A stretch of DNA of 64,000 nucleotides from Oscillospiraceae bacterium (GCA_017458335.1 JAFTFT010000038.1:1-64000); one strand, 5' to 3'; shown: positions 8,696 to 17,646, counted from the stretch's first letter. Program-made: numbers and translations. Notes: generated from the letters alone by a model not told the origin.

Positions 8696-9466
8696 TTATG
8701 CAAGGAAGCCAAGATATTCATCAAAAACGTTGAAAAGCATGTCTCCGGAACAGACCGGAAGCACAGCGTCTGTCTCTCCAATCGGGACAAACTCAAAGGT
8801 TTCCCTGGATGAAGTCAGAATCAGAACCGGGATCGCCTCGTAGTCCGGTCCAAACATGATTTCCAGATACGGGCAGTACTTAGCCGCCTGCAGGACCTCT
8901 TCCGGATTCACTTCATTCTTCATCTTGAATTCAAGAGAAAACACCCTGTCTTCCGTGATCACAAGGACGTCCGTGTAGATTCGAACATATCGCGACTGCT
9001 TCAGTCTCAGTTCAAAGGCTATTTCCCAATCCAGACAGCGTTCTCCCAACATTTCCCGGAGATCTGAAAAGAGGCGGATCATTTGCTGCCTGCAGTCCAT
9101 AAAGGAATGGAACAGGCCGCGGGTATCGTTCAGATTTCGCCCGATGTTGGTGCAGCCCTCTTTCAGCTGCTCGAGCCACTCTTTTTCCGTAAGTCCGATG
9201 AAATTCCTTACTGTATCATAATAGCCGGCAAATTCCTGAAGTCCGGTGTGCGGGCGTCCCTGTTTCATGATTCCGTGCCAATTATACTCTCTGTCCTGCC
9301 AGCATAGTTCCTTCATCAGAGGCGAACTGTACAGAATATGATTGACTTCCTGACGTTCGACTTTCAGCAGCCTGGCAATATCTTTTGCCTTCATCCCGTT
9401 GCTTCGGCAGATCAGAGCACATATTTCACGATCTGTCTGCATGGTCATCGATGTGTCAGGAGCCAT
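8696..9466 (-). CDS. HTH plus PD-(D/E)XK nuclease-like protein
   Basis: A 256-residue protein. Residues about 12-50 look like a helix-turn-helix (SNGMKAKDIARLLKVERQEV). The C-terminal half has a nuclease-like core: IYTDVLVITEDRVFSLEFKMK gives Asp166, Glu179 and Lys181 in the D-x(n)-E-x-K arrangement. Similar modules sit at the N-terminus of some DUF2075-type helicases; here the helicase is absent. The start overlaps the end of the upstream esterase by 22 bases, and in-frame ATGs at 9448 and 9442 are alternatives. It may cleave or bind DNA or RNA; activity is inferred only. Confidence 0.65.
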   Translation of the reverse strand: MAPDTSMTMQTDREICALICRSNGMKAKDIARLLKVERQEVNHILYSSPLMKELCWQDREYNWHGIMKQGRPHTGLQEFAGYYDTVRNFIGLTEKEWLEQLKEGCTNIGRNLNDTRGLFHSFMDCRQQMIRLFSDLREMLGERCLDWEIAFELRLKQSRYVRIYTDVLVITEDRVFSLEFKMKNEVNPEEVLQAAKYCPYLEIMFGPDYEAIPVLILTSSRETFEFVPIGETDAVLPVCSGDMLFNVFDEYLGFLA

Positions 9467-10155
9467 GAAAAAGCTCTCGCTGTCCTGAGGTCTGGATTTT
9501 TAAAATGGTTTCCCGGATTCCATTCAAGGATACAGGAAACTCCTTTTCCGGAAAGATGCTCATAAGCTTCCCGGATTCTGTCTCCAACGGTTGCCATCAG
9601 CGGGTTCCGGGTTTTCGCTTCCCTGTCCCCAAGACTCAGATACACTTCCCTTGTCAGGATTTCATTTGACTTCATGTAATCCAGAAATCCCGGAAACCAT
9701 ACCGACGGCGATGCTGCCGCAGCGCCCGAAAATGCATCTGCCTGGAAAGCTGCCCAAATCGCGAACAAACCGGCCAGAGAATATCCGCCGATATAGTATT
9801 TTCTGTTCTTGTCATATGTGAGATTCAGGATTTCAGTTAAAGTATCTGCTGCATTTCCTCCAAATCCCTCGTCGCCAAACACCGGAGACGCCTGCCACGG
9901 GGACAGATCATCGTTCCAGCGTTCAACTTTGACAGCGAGAAGTCTGAAATTGTTCTCTGTAAGTTCTTTGATTTTGCGTACCTCGTTTTCAATCACATCA
10001 AGGTCGTGGTCCTCAACCGGTTGAATCAACACATTTGCTGACTCAGCGTTTCCGTACTCATAAACCGTCAATACTCCATCCTCATTTCCTTCATATGTAC
10101 CATATTGTATTTTTTCCCGGTCTCCGGAGACTGAACTCCCGGCTTGTTCGTACAT
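9445..10155 (-). CDS. Esterase D/BesA-like alpha/beta hydrolase
   Basis: A 236-residue protein with the serine elbow YIGGYSLAG (Ser126), a probable acid in LSLGDREAKT (Asp177), and the catalytic histidine in NPGNHFKN (His217). This layout fits the siderophore-esterase-like branch (YieL/BesA/Fes) of hydrolases. There is no signal peptide, so it should be cytoplasmic. The substrate could be a siderophore or acyl ester; no iron-uptake genes lie nearby. Its end overlaps the HTH-nuclease-like gene. Confidence 0.8.
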   Translation of the reverse strand: MYEQAGSSVSGDREKIQYGTYEGNEDGVLTVYEYGNAESANVLIQPVEDHDLDVIENEVRKIKELTENNFRLLAVKVERWNDDLSPWQASPVFGDEGFGGNAADTLTEILNLTYDKNRKYYIGGYSLAGLFAIWAAFQADAFSGAAAASPSVWFPGFLDYMKSNEILTREVYLSLGDREAKTRNPLMATVGDRIREAYEHLSGKGVSCILEWNPGNHFKNPDLRTARAFSWLLTHR

Positions 10156-10288
10156 TCCCCGGGAACCATTACCGTGAATAAAGTAATATTTCTTACTTGT
10201 CTGGCTTCCCTTTACAGTTAAGATGCTTTATAATAGGGGATGATATTTCAAACCCCTGGATCTCATATAGTTTAGGAGGAATAACAAC

Positions 10289-10648
10289 ATGTGGAAAAGG
10301 TATCTGGTTGAATTTGGTACCGGTTCTGACCTGCACGGCATGAATGTAACGGAAGCCGCCGCACGCGCGGTGAAGGATGCAGTTTCCCATTGCTGCATGT
10401 GTGGGCTGGTAGACGCGCTCGGAATCACAGATTTGAAGAGAGATATGAAGGTTGTGATGAAGATTGCTGCTCCTGATCCGGAATCTGTCGATCCGGAAAC
10501 GTTGAAGGAACTCATGATCACAGAAAACGTAGAGGTAGAAGTCGTCCATGGCGGAATGCTGCTTAACGGGCTCCATGTCAGTGACTTTGGAAACGGTGAT
10601 CAGATCGTGATTGTCAATGCAGGCTTGACGGTATATGCCAGAGTATAG
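10289..10648 (+). CDS. Lin0512 family protein
   Basis: A 119-residue protein. Family features run in order: YLVEFGTGSDLHGMNVTEAA, AVKDAVSHCCMCGL, DMKVVMKIAAPDPESVD, VEVVHGGMLLNGL and IVNAGLTVYARV. These proteins are small, cytoplasmic and of unknown role. The gene has a TATAAT at 10229-10234 (poor -35), a small GGGG/CCCC hairpin in its leader, and AGGAGG before the ATG. Single gene. Confidence 0.85.
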   Translation: MWKRYLVEFGTGSDLHGMNVTEAAARAVKDAVSHCCMCGLVDALGITDLKRDMKVVMKIAAPDPESVDPETLKELMITENVEVEVVHGGMLLNGLHVSDFGNGDQIVIVNAGLTVYARV

Positions 10649-10745
10649 AGTACGTTATAGACAATGTCCCCAGAGGCCAAAGCTCTGTGGTCAAAAACAA
10701 TACTGCTGCAGAAGACTGATCCGGAATATCGCAATTATGCACGCA

Positions 10746-10777
10746 AAGCGACTCAGAACCGCCTTTCTGAGTCGCTT
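10746..10777. terminator. Bidirectional terminator between convergent genes
   Basis: AAGCGACTCAGAA (10746-10758) and TTCTGAGTCGCTT (10765-10777) form a perfect 13-bp stem with loop CCGCCT, then ATTTCTT. The stop codon of the minus-strand gene lies inside the stem. Confidence 0.8.
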
Positions 10778-11411
10778 ATTTCTTACCCTGATTCAGCAGC
10801 GGTCTCGCTGCCTTAACATTGAAGAAAGCAATCAACGGTCCCATGAAAAAGGCTGTTATGATCGTTCCAATGTTGATCTCTCCAAAGATGTTCACTCCTT
10901 TGGCTTTGCAAAGAATCGCCCCGGCACAGACACATACCAGATCACAGATGATTCTGCAATACTGGAAGCGGAGCCGGCTCTGCTTTTCTGCCCAGATCAG
11001 GGATACCGCGTCATAAGTGGACACTCCCAGAGCTGCCGTAAAATAAAAAGCTGAGGCAAGGCACATAATCACAATAGCGATCAGAAGCAGAATAAAGCGG
11101 CCGGCAATCCCAATATCCGGAAGCAGCAATTGGCAAATTCTCTGTGAAAACTCCGCAATATACCCCAGGAAGAAAAGATTGATCAGCGTTGCCAGTCCGA
11201 TTTTCCGTCTGTCGAATACCAGAGCGAAGGTGAGAAGCAACAGATTGACGATTACATACAGTGTACCGAATCGGATTGGAATTGCTGCATCCAGTCCGCT
11301 CATCAGGGACTGGAATGGATCTACCCCCAATGATGCGTGCTTAAACATTCCCACGCTGATTCCACATATTATCACGCCAAATGCGCTCATCAGAATTCGT
11401 CTTGCTTTCAT
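10776..11411 (-). CDS. YczE/YyaS-like integral membrane protein
   Basis: A 211-residue protein with about five membrane helices. It starts KARRILMSAFGVIICGISVGM and has the GVDPFQSLMSGL segment between helices 1 and 2, then SAFYFTAALGVSTYDAVSL, both typical of YczE/YyaS proteins. YczE of Bacillus is needed for antibiotic production in an unknown way; most members have no known role. The start at 11411 has AAAGG upstream; an upstream in-frame ATG at 11483 lacks family similarity. Confidence 0.78.
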   Translation of the reverse strand: MKARRILMSAFGVIICGISVGMFKHASLGVDPFQSLMSGLDAAIPIRFGTLYVIVNLLLLTFALVFDRRKIGLATLINLFFLGYIAEFSQRICQLLLPDIGIAGRFILLLIAIVIMCLASAFYFTAALGVSTYDAVSLIWAEKQSRLRFQYCRIICDLVCVCAGAILCKAKGVNIFGEINIGTIITAFFMGPLIAFFNVKAARPLLNQGKK

Positions 11412-11639
11412 TATCTGCCTTTCGTTCTCCCTTTCCGGGTTCAGTATTCCAAAGTAATGCTGATATCTGGTATCGTACTCCACGGCCGGGGGCTTGTCAT
11501 TCCCATTTTATTGAATCCAGAATGGACTCCCACATGACAATCTTTATCTCCAAATACTGATAGTTCCGATAGATTTTACCACATAATCAGCCGTGTCACA
11601 ATCCCGAAATACAAAATTCAATACTGTCAGGAATGGAGA

Positions 11640-11681
11640 ACCTGTCCGTTTTTTCGGACAGGTCTTTTGTTATGATATAAT
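11640..11681 (+). promoter_or_regulatory. Promoter of the Y-family polymerase with a palindrome over the -35 region
   Basis: ACCTGTCCG-TTTTTT-CGGACAGGT (11640-11663) is a perfect 9-bp inverted repeat. A TATAAT lies at 11676-11681; at 17-bp spacing the -35 (TTCGGA) would fall in the right half of the palindrome. It could be an operator for a damage-response repressor, or a terminator for upstream transcription. It does not match the known Bacillus LexA box. Confidence 0.55.
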
Positions 11682-11709
11682 CATGATAAAGGAACGGGAG
11701 GCAACAGGA

Positions 11710-13119
11710 ATGAAAGGATATTCACATGGTGCCTTTATCTGTATTGATCTCAAAAGCTATTACGCATCTGTTGAGTGCGTCGCCCGCGGTCTGGATCCGT
11801 TAAAACAAAACCTTCTTGTCGCTGACCCGAGCCGTTCGGACCAGACAATCTGCCTGGCGGTCTCCCCTGCTCTCAAAGCCATAGGCGTCCCTTCCAGACC
11901 CCGCCTTTTTGAGGCCAGGCAGGCTATCCGTCTTTATGAAGCCCGGCATCATACCAAAGTCCCTTATATTACCGCCGTTCCCCACATGGCCGAATATGAA
12001 CGGATCTCTGCCAAGATTTATGAGATCTACCTGAAATACGTCTCTCCTGAGGATATTCTTGTCTACAGTATCGATGAATGTTTCATAGACTGCGGCAGGT
12101 ATCTGAATGCTTATGCACGGGAAGCTGCGGAAACCGGTCTGGAACCTGCCCATATGATGGCACTCACCATGATCCGGGACGTTCTCAGAACAACTAAAAT
12201 CACCGCAACGGTCGGAATCGGTACAAATCTTTATCTGGCCAAGGTTGCGATGGACATCGTTGCGAAGAAAGCTCCTGCGGATAAAGACGGGGTGCGGATT
12301 GCAGAGCTGAATGAGGACAGTTACCGATTTCTACTGTGGGAGCATAAACCTCTGACGGATTTCTGGCAGATCGGACGCGGAAAGGCAAGGCGTCTGATGA
12401 ACGCCGGAATCGAAACCATGGCGGATATTGCCGAGCGCAGCCGCCTGGACGAGGAGTTTTTCTATAAATTGTTCGGGATTGACGCCGAAATCCTGATTGA
12501 TCACGCCTGGGGAATGGAACCCGTCACAATGGCGGATATCAAAAACTACCGCACAGACCGTCACTCTCTGTCCAACGGACAGGTTCTTCCGAGACCGTAT
12601 GCTTATGAAGAGGCCCGCGTTGTCTTTCATGAAATGCTTGATCTGACATGTGCGGATCTCTTCAACAAGAATCTGATTACAGACAATCTGACCTGGTGGG
12701 TCATATATGACTACAGGAGTCTTGAGAAAGTGCCGGATTATGACGGCGACCTGAGCCTCGACTTTTACGGAAGACTGCATCCTTCTCACAGTACCGGGAC
12801 GGTAAGGCTCCGGGCAAAAACTAACAGCCGCCGGATCATCTCCCCCGCCGTACTCGCACAGTTCGATAAAAAAACAGACCGCCGGCTTTTATACCGGCGA
12901 CTGGGCATTTCCGCAAATGAGGTTCAAAGCAATGACGGTGCGTTTCAGCTGGATCTGTTCACGGATTATGATACCTTGGAACGTGAGAGCAGGCTGCAGG
13001 GGGCCATGCTCAGCGTGCGGAACAAATACGGACCAAATTCAGTCTTCAAAGGTACAAACCTGGTGGACGGAGCAACTGCATTGGAACGCAATCTTCAGAT
13101 AGGAGGACATCGTGCCTGA
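11710..13119 (+). CDS. Y-family DNA polymerase (UmuC/UvrX-like)
   Basis: A 469-residue protein. The palm has CIDLKSYYASVEC (Asp13) and the catalytic pair in YSIDECFID (Asp122, Glu123). Helix-hairpin-helix, thumb and little-finger regions follow. The PRPRLFEA-type segment and overall length match UmuC/UvrX/YqjW of Bacillota rather than DinB. Such enzymes copy past DNA lesions with low fidelity. The start at 11710 is preceded by GGGAGG. ATGs at 11593 and 11683 are unlikely: they lie upstream of, or right against, the -10. The last codons overlap a small downstream ORF. Confidence 0.92.
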   Translation: MKGYSHGAFICIDLKSYYASVECVARGLDPLKQNLLVADPSRSDQTICLAVSPALKAIGVPSRPRLFEARQAIRLYEARHHTKVPYITAVPHMAEYERISAKIYEIYLKYVSPEDILVYSIDECFIDCGRYLNAYAREAAETGLEPAHMMALTMIRDVLRTTKITATVGIGTNLYLAKVAMDIVAKKAPADKDGVRIAELNEDSYRFLLWEHKPLTDFWQIGRGKARRLMNAGIETMADIAERSRLDEEFFYKLFGIDAEILIDHAWGMEPVTMADIKNYRTDRHSLSNGQVLPRPYAYEEARVVFHEMLDLTCADLFNKNLITDNLTWWVIYDYRSLEKVPDYDGDLSLDFYGRLHPSHSTGTVRLRAKTNSRRIISPAVLAQFDKKTDRRLLYRRLGISANEVQSNDGAFQLDLFTDYDTLERESRLQGAMLSVRNKYGPNSVFKGTNLVDGATALERNLQIGGHRA

Positions 13120-13279
13120 AGGAATTCCGGTTATGAAGCAAGGCGAGCGGGTGAAACTTCCGGAACTGCGTCCTGTTCTTCCCCTGATGGATCGAGCGCG
13201 CCGCTCTCCGTCAGCTCTCTGTTCAGAAAATATCCTCAATACTCTGCTTCAGATGATTGTCCGGCGTTTCATTCTGTGA
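13112..13279 (+). CDS. Small 55-residue ORF coupled to the polymerase gene
   Basis: A GTG start at 13112 overlaps the end of the polymerase gene by 8 bases and has a perfect AGGAGG 5 bases upstream. It encodes a basic 55-residue protein starting VPEGIPVMKQGERVKL. In many Bacillota a small YolD-like protein is encoded beside UvrX-type polymerases. The position fits that, but the sequence is too short and divergent for me to claim YolD. Function unknown. Confidence 0.6.
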   Translation: MPEGIPVMKQGERVKLPELRPVLPLMDRARRSPSALCSENILNTLLQMIVRRFIL

Positions 13280-13285
13280 TAGAAT
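13257..13285 (+). promoter_or_regulatory. Promoter for the TPR/DUF4037 pair
   Basis: TTGTCC (13257-13262), 17-bp spacer, TAGAAT (13280-13285). It overlaps the 3' end of the small ORF and precedes the TPR gene. Confidence 0.65.
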
Positions 13286-13429
13286 AGAAAAAAGATCAGA
13301 TTCTGATGCTCTGCGGCATATGCGGGGCAGCATCTTCAGATTCATACCGCCGGAGGAGAGGTATTTGAATATATGGAACAGCCTGTTTGCCTCCGTCCGG
13401 CGACTGTCAGAGAAGGGAAAGAACTTGAA

Positions 13430-14269
13430 ATGAATCAACAGAATGCCTTATCTCCGGAAGATTACCTGGAGCCGGAATGCGTGCTCTGCATGGATCCGGC
13501 TCATCTGGATTCCGATGTCGTTCCTGTTCCGCAGCAGCGGATCAAAGACAGGCTGGATTACTATATGAACAAAAAGGATTATGAAGGGGCCGAACGGCAT
13601 CTTCTGTACTGGCTCAAGGAGGCGGAGCGCGGGCTTGACCTTCGGGGCAGATTGTTGATCGACAACGAGCTGATCGGCTTCTACCGAAAGACCGGAAAGA
13701 AGGAAGAGGCGTTTCATTTCTGCGCCGAAGCGCTGGAGCTTCTGAAGAAAATGGATTTTGAAGAAAGCATCAGCGCCGGTACCACTTTTGTCAACGCCGC
13801 TACTGCGTACAGCGCGTTTGGTGAATACGATGAGGCTTTGGGGCTTTTCCGGAAAGCCAGAGATCTTTATGAGCGGATTCCGCATACACCGCCTCACCTG
13901 TTGGGCGGGCTGTACAACAATATGGCCCTGACGTATCAGGCCCTCGGTCATTACGAAGAGGCGTTCCAGTTCTATCATCACGCCATGGAAAAGATGGCTC
14001 TCGTGCCGGGTGGCGTTCTGGAGCAGGCCGTCACCTGTCTGAATATGGCCGATGCCGTCGCGGAGCAATCCGGCCTCGAAGATGGGGAGGAGGAGATCGG
14101 CCGTCTCCTGGATCGCGCTTATGAGTTCCTGCAGGACAAATCCGCGCCGCACGACGCTTATTACGCCTTTATCTGTGAGAGGTGTGCTCCCTGCTTTTCC
14201 TATTACGGCTATTTTGCCGCAGCGGAAGAATTGCTTCAGGAGGCGAAAATGATTAATGAAAGGGCTTGA
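13430..14269 (+). CDS. TPR protein paired with DUF4037
   Basis: A 279-residue protein from the ATG at 13430 (GAAGGGA upstream). An in-frame ATG at 13373 with a more distant GGAGGAGAGG is possible and would add 19 residues. It starts NQQNALSPEDYLEPECVLC and has tetratricopeptide repeats throughout, for example TAYSAFGEYDEALGLFRKAR and MALTYQALGHYEEAFQFYHH. It overlaps the DUF4037 gene by 14 bases. The two are commonly paired in Clostridia, so this is probably a partner or scaffold of that protein. Role unknown. Confidence 0.82.
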   Translation: MNQQNALSPEDYLEPECVLCMDPAHLDSDVVPVPQQRIKDRLDYYMNKKDYEGAERHLLYWLKEAERGLDLRGRLLIDNELIGFYRKTGKKEEAFHFCAEALELLKKMDFEESISAGTTFVNAATAYSAFGEYDEALGLFRKARDLYERIPHTPPHLLGGLYNNMALTYQALGHYEEAFQFYHHAMEKMALVPGGVLEQAVTCLNMADAVAEQSGLEDGEEEIGRLLDRAYEFLQDKSAPHDAYYAFICERCAPCFSYYGYFAAAEELLQEAKMINERA

Positions 14270-15197
14270 ACTCTCTGAGGCTTTTTACGAATCTTTTGGA
14301 AAACCCATGTTGGAGGAACAGTTTCCAGAGCTTCTCCCGTCTCTTGCCGTCGGGCTGTTCGGCAGCGGGTCCGAATGCTTCGGGTATGACGACGACATAT
14401 CGCAGGACCATGATTTTGAGCCCGGATTCTGTATCTTTCTTCCCGATGAATCGCAGGTGGACCGTCACAGTGAATTCTTACTGCAGCGTGCCTATGCAAA
14501 GCTGCCTTCATCCTTCATGGGATTTCAGCGTTCAAACATCGTTCCGGTCGGTGGGGCGCGGCACGGTGTTCTGCGTACTGCGGACTTCTTTCTGAAAACA
14601 GCCGGTTCTCCGGATGGTGCGCTGAGTCCCCGGCAATGGCTCACCGTACCTGAACAGGCTCTTGCGGAGGCGACAAACGGACGTCTGTTTTTCGATCATC
14701 TTGGTGAAGTCACACGCATTCGTGACGCGCTTTCCGTTTTTCCGGAGGATATCCGTCTGAAGCGTCTGTCCGGGCATCTTCTTCTGATGGCACAATCCGG
14801 GCAGTATAATTATCTTCGCTGTCTGGATCACGGTGAACCCGCTGCCGCGCAGCTGGCCGTGACAGAATTTGTAAGAAGCTGCATTTCTGTCATTTTTCTG
14901 CTGAACCGCCGTTATCAGCTTTATTATAAATGGGTATTTCGTGCCATGCGAGAGCTGCCGCTTCTGCCGGAACTCAATACGCCTCTGGAACATCTCCTTT
15001 GCAGCGGGAATGCCCCGGATGACGCGGTTGAAAAGTCTGCTCTGATCGAAGAGCTCTCCGCCCTGATCGTCGATCAGCTGGTCGCGCAGAAACTGACTTC
15101 ACTCCGAAGCAAAGAACTGGAGCGCCAGGCTTATGCCGTCAACAATTGCATCAAAGACCCGGAACTTCGCAATATGAACATTCTCGCCGCAGTATGA
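14256..15197 (+). CDS. DUF4037 nucleotidyltransferase-like protein
   Basis: A 313-residue protein. The N-terminal part has the nucleotidyltransferase-like signature GLFGSGSECFGYDDDISQDH with a following DFE, consistent with a Pol-beta-type metal site. The C-terminal half is the helical DUF4037 domain (LLLMAQSGQYNYLRCLDHGE; LNRRYQLYYKWVFRAM). It may transfer a nucleotide to a protein, RNA or small molecule, but no member has a firm function that I know of. Translation is coupled to the TPR gene, which it overlaps by 14 bases. Confidence 0.82.
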   Translation: MKGLELSEAFYESFGKPMLEEQFPELLPSLAVGLFGSGSECFGYDDDISQDHDFEPGFCIFLPDESQVDRHSEFLLQRAYAKLPSSFMGFQRSNIVPVGGARHGVLRTADFFLKTAGSPDGALSPRQWLTVPEQALAEATNGRLFFDHLGEVTRIRDALSVFPEDIRLKRLSGHLLLMAQSGQYNYLRCLDHGEPAAAQLAVTEFVRSCISVIFLLNRRYQLYYKWVFRAMRELPLLPELNTPLEHLLCSGNAPDDAVEKSALIEELSALIVDQLVAQKLTSLRSKELERQAYAVNNCIKDPELRNMNILAAV

Positions 15198-15220
15198 CAA
15201 CCTGTTCTGCTCCTTCCGAC

Positions 15221-15264
15221 AAAACAGTGTGACCGTCTCCCCGAGCCGGTCACACTGTTTTGTT
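15221..15264. terminator. Bidirectional terminator
   Basis: AAAACAGTGTGACCG (15221-15235) pairs perfectly with CGGTCACACTGTTTT (15247-15261). It separates the DUF4037 gene from the convergent rnj operon. Confidence 0.85.
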
Positions 15265-15310
15265 ATTCATTTGACCGGGCATATCCTGCGGTCCGGGTAT
15301 ATTCCCTGGT

Positions 15311-16972
15311 TCAGATTTCCGTGATTACCGGAAGAATCATCGGGCTGCGTCTGGTTGTTTTATACAGGAACCCGGAAAGATTGGACTTCACCTTTGTCTT
15401 GATACTGTTCCAGTCCGTGATTTCCTGCGCATCACAGCTCTCGACCGTTTCCATCACGACCCTGGACATTTCTTCAATCACATCCTCCGAGTCTTTCACG
15501 TAAATAAACCCGCGTGTCAGAATCTCCGGGACAGCAAGGAGCTTGTGATCATAGGACGAATAGGTCAACACAATGACAATCATGCCGTCTTCGGCCAGTC
15601 TGTGGCGATCCCGCATAACGACGCTGCCGACCTCTCCGATTCCGCCGCTTCCGTCCACCAGAACGGCTCCGGCGGGCACGCTGTCCTCGCAGAGAACACC
15701 CTTTTTCGTAAACTCAATAACCTTACCGTTTTCGGCGATGACGATGTTCTTCGGAGCCACGCCCATCATGCGTCCGAGTTCCGCGTGTTTGACCAGCATC
15801 CGGTGCTCACCGTGTACGGGGATAAAATACTTCGGCTTTACCAGGGCCAGCATCATTTTCTGCTCCTCCTGGCAGGCGTGGCCGGAGACATGCAGATCGG
15901 TGTGCCTGTCGTAGATCACCTCGGCTCCTTTGTGGAAGAGCTCATCGATCACCCGGCTGATGGTGTTCTCGTTACCGGGGATTGCGGATGCGGAGATAAT
16001 CACGCGGTCTCCGCTGTCGATCTGAATCTGCTTGTGTTCCGCAAACGCCATGCGGTAAAGCGCCGACATCGCTTCGCCCTGGCTTCCGGTGGAAATGATC
16101 ACGGTACGGTTCTTTGGCTGTGATTTGATCTGCTCCAGATCCACGAGTACGCCCTCCGGAACCTCCATATATCCCAGTACCATGGCCGTACGAAGCACGT
16201 TCTCCATGCTGCGTCCCGTTACGGCAACTTTGCGGTGATATTTGGCTGCCACGTTGATGATCTGCTGCAGGCGATGGACATTGGAGGCAAAGGTCGTAAT
16301 GATGATCCGCTTATCGCAGTTCTGAAACAGCTTGTCGAAGCTCTCTCCAACCTTGCGTTCCGAAGCGGAATGACCGGGCGTTTCGACATTGGTCGAGTCG
16401 CTCATCAGCGCCAGAACCCCTTCATTCCCCAATTCACCAAATCGCACAAGATCGATCATGCCGCCGGAGATCGGCGTGAGGTCTATTTTGAAGTCTCCCG
16501 TGTGTACAATCATACCGACCGGTGTCTTGATTGCCAACGCTACCGCATCCGGGATACTGTGGTTGACACGGATAAATTCAATCGAAAAACAGCCGATCCG
16601 GAAAACAGATCCTGCTTTCTTGGTAAAGATCTGCGTATTATAAAGAAGATCATGCTCTTCCAGTTTCAGCTCAATCAGGGCCGCTGTCAGCGGTGTCGTG
16701 TAAATCGGAATATCCAGTTCCTTCAGTACATAGGGAACCGCGCCGATATGGTCTTCATGTCCGTGGGTGATGATGAGGCCGCGGATGCGGCTCGCGTTAT
16801 TCCTGAGATATGTGATATCCGGCAGGACCACGTCGATTCCGTACATATCCTCATCCGGAAACCCCATACCGCAGTCGATCAGCAGAAGGTCATTTCCAAA
16901 TTCAATAACCGTCATGTTTTTTCCGATTTCTCCCAGTCCGCCCAACGGTATAATTCTGAGTTTAGATGTCAT
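15311..16972 (-). CDS. rnj: Ribonuclease J
   Basis: A 553-residue protein. The metallo-beta-lactamase core has GGLGEIGKNM, the metal motif ITHGHEDHIGAVP (residues 68-80), and HTGDFKID. The beta-CASP part has STGSQGE and SGHA...LVKPKYFIPVHGEHR. This is the 5'-exo/endonuclease J used for mRNA turnover and rRNA maturation in Bacillota. The ATG at 16972 has AAAGGAG at the right distance; an upstream in-frame start at 17014 would add 14 residues without similarity. Last gene of rpe-recR-rnj. Whether it is the J1 or J2 paralogue cannot be told here. Confidence 0.95.
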   Translation of the reverse strand: MTSKLRIIPLGGLGEIGKNMTVIEFGNDLLLIDCGMGFPDEDMYGIDVVLPDITYLRNNASRIRGLIITHGHEDHIGAVPYVLKELDIPIYTTPLTAALIELKLEEHDLLYNTQIFTKKAGSVFRIGCFSIEFIRVNHSIPDAVALAIKTPVGMIVHTGDFKIDLTPISGGMIDLVRFGELGNEGVLALMSDSTNVETPGHSASERKVGESFDKLFQNCDKRIIITTFASNVHRLQQIINVAAKYHRKVAVTGRSMENVLRTAMVLGYMEVPEGVLVDLEQIKSQPKNRTVIISTGSQGEAMSALYRMAFAEHKQIQIDSGDRVIISASAIPGNENTISRVIDELFHKGAEVIYDRHTDLHVSGHACQEEQKMMLALVKPKYFIPVHGEHRMLVKHAELGRMMGVAPKNIVIAENGKVIEFTKKGVLCEDSVPAGAVLVDGSGGIGEVGSVVMRDRHRLAEDGMIVIVLTYSSYDHKLLAVPEILTRGFIYVKDSEDVIEEMSRVVMETVESCDAQEITDWNSIKTKVKSNLSGFLYKTTRRSPMILPVITEI

Positions 16973-17022
16973 TCGTTCTCCTTTCATATTTTTTGACCAA
17001 TAAGCACAAAGCAATCGATAAG

Positions 17023-17622
17023 TCAGATTTCCGTCCTGCCCTCCAGGGCTCTGGTCAGGGTAGCGTCATCTGCAAATTCAAGGTTCGACCCCACCGGAAT
17101 TCCGTATGCAAGCCTGGTCACTTTCAGGCCAAGTGGTTTCAGCAGACGGGAAATATAGATCGCCGTTGCCTCTCCCTCCGTATCCGGGTTTGTCGCCATG
17201 ATAACCTCCCGGACTTCTTCATTCGCGGCACGGATCAGCAGTTCCTTCACGCCGATGTCATCCGGCCCGATATGGTTCATCGGAGAGAGCACCCCATGCA
17301 GCACGTGATACAGGCCGTTATACTCTCTCGCACGTTCGATGCTCAGGACATCCTTCGGGTCGGAAACCACGCAGATCAGGCTGCGGTCTCGACTGTCACT
17401 GGCGCAGATCGGGCAGATATCACGATCAGTATAATTGCGGCATACGCTGCAGCGCTTTACTTCTTTTTTCGCCGCACGGATCGTGTCGGCAAAGCCGATC
17501 GCCTCCTCGTCCGGCAGCGACAGAACATAAAAGGCGAGACGCTGCGCACTCTTGCGTCCGACTCCGGGAAGAGACGCAAACCGATCAATCAAGTTATCAA
17601 GGGCCGCTGGGAAAAAAGCCAT
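17023..17622 (-). CDS. recR: Recombination protein RecR
   Basis: A 199-residue protein of standard length. It has the N-terminal helix-hairpin-helix (FASLPGVGRKSAQRLAFY), a four-cysteine zinc finger (C58, C61, C70, C73), a Toprim domain (ICVVSDPKDVLSIE to EVIMATNPDTEGEATA), and the conserved TRLAYGIPVGSNLEFAD tail. RecR works with RecO and RecF in loading RecA on single-stranded gaps. Between rpe and rnj, with short gaps. Confidence 0.97.
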   Translation of the reverse strand: MAFFPAALDNLIDRFASLPGVGRKSAQRLAFYVLSLPDEEAIGFADTIRAAKKEVKRCSVCRNYTDRDICPICASDSRDRSLICVVSDPKDVLSIERAREYNGLYHVLHGVLSPMNHIGPDDIGVKELLIRAANEEVREVIMATNPDTEGEATAIYISRLLKPLGLKVTRLAYGIPVGSNLEFADDATLTRALEGRTEI

Positions 17623-17646
17623 AAGTATCTGTTTCTCCTGAAAAAA

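Noticed and set aside
8574..8843. Cys-rich plus-strand frame starting with GTG (YCSKETAHCPYF...CCSCHF)
   Set aside because: The cysteine pattern is attractive, but there is no ribosome site, and more than half overlaps the HTH-nuclease-like gene in antisense. It could be a relic of a small zinc protein; not supported enough to annotate.
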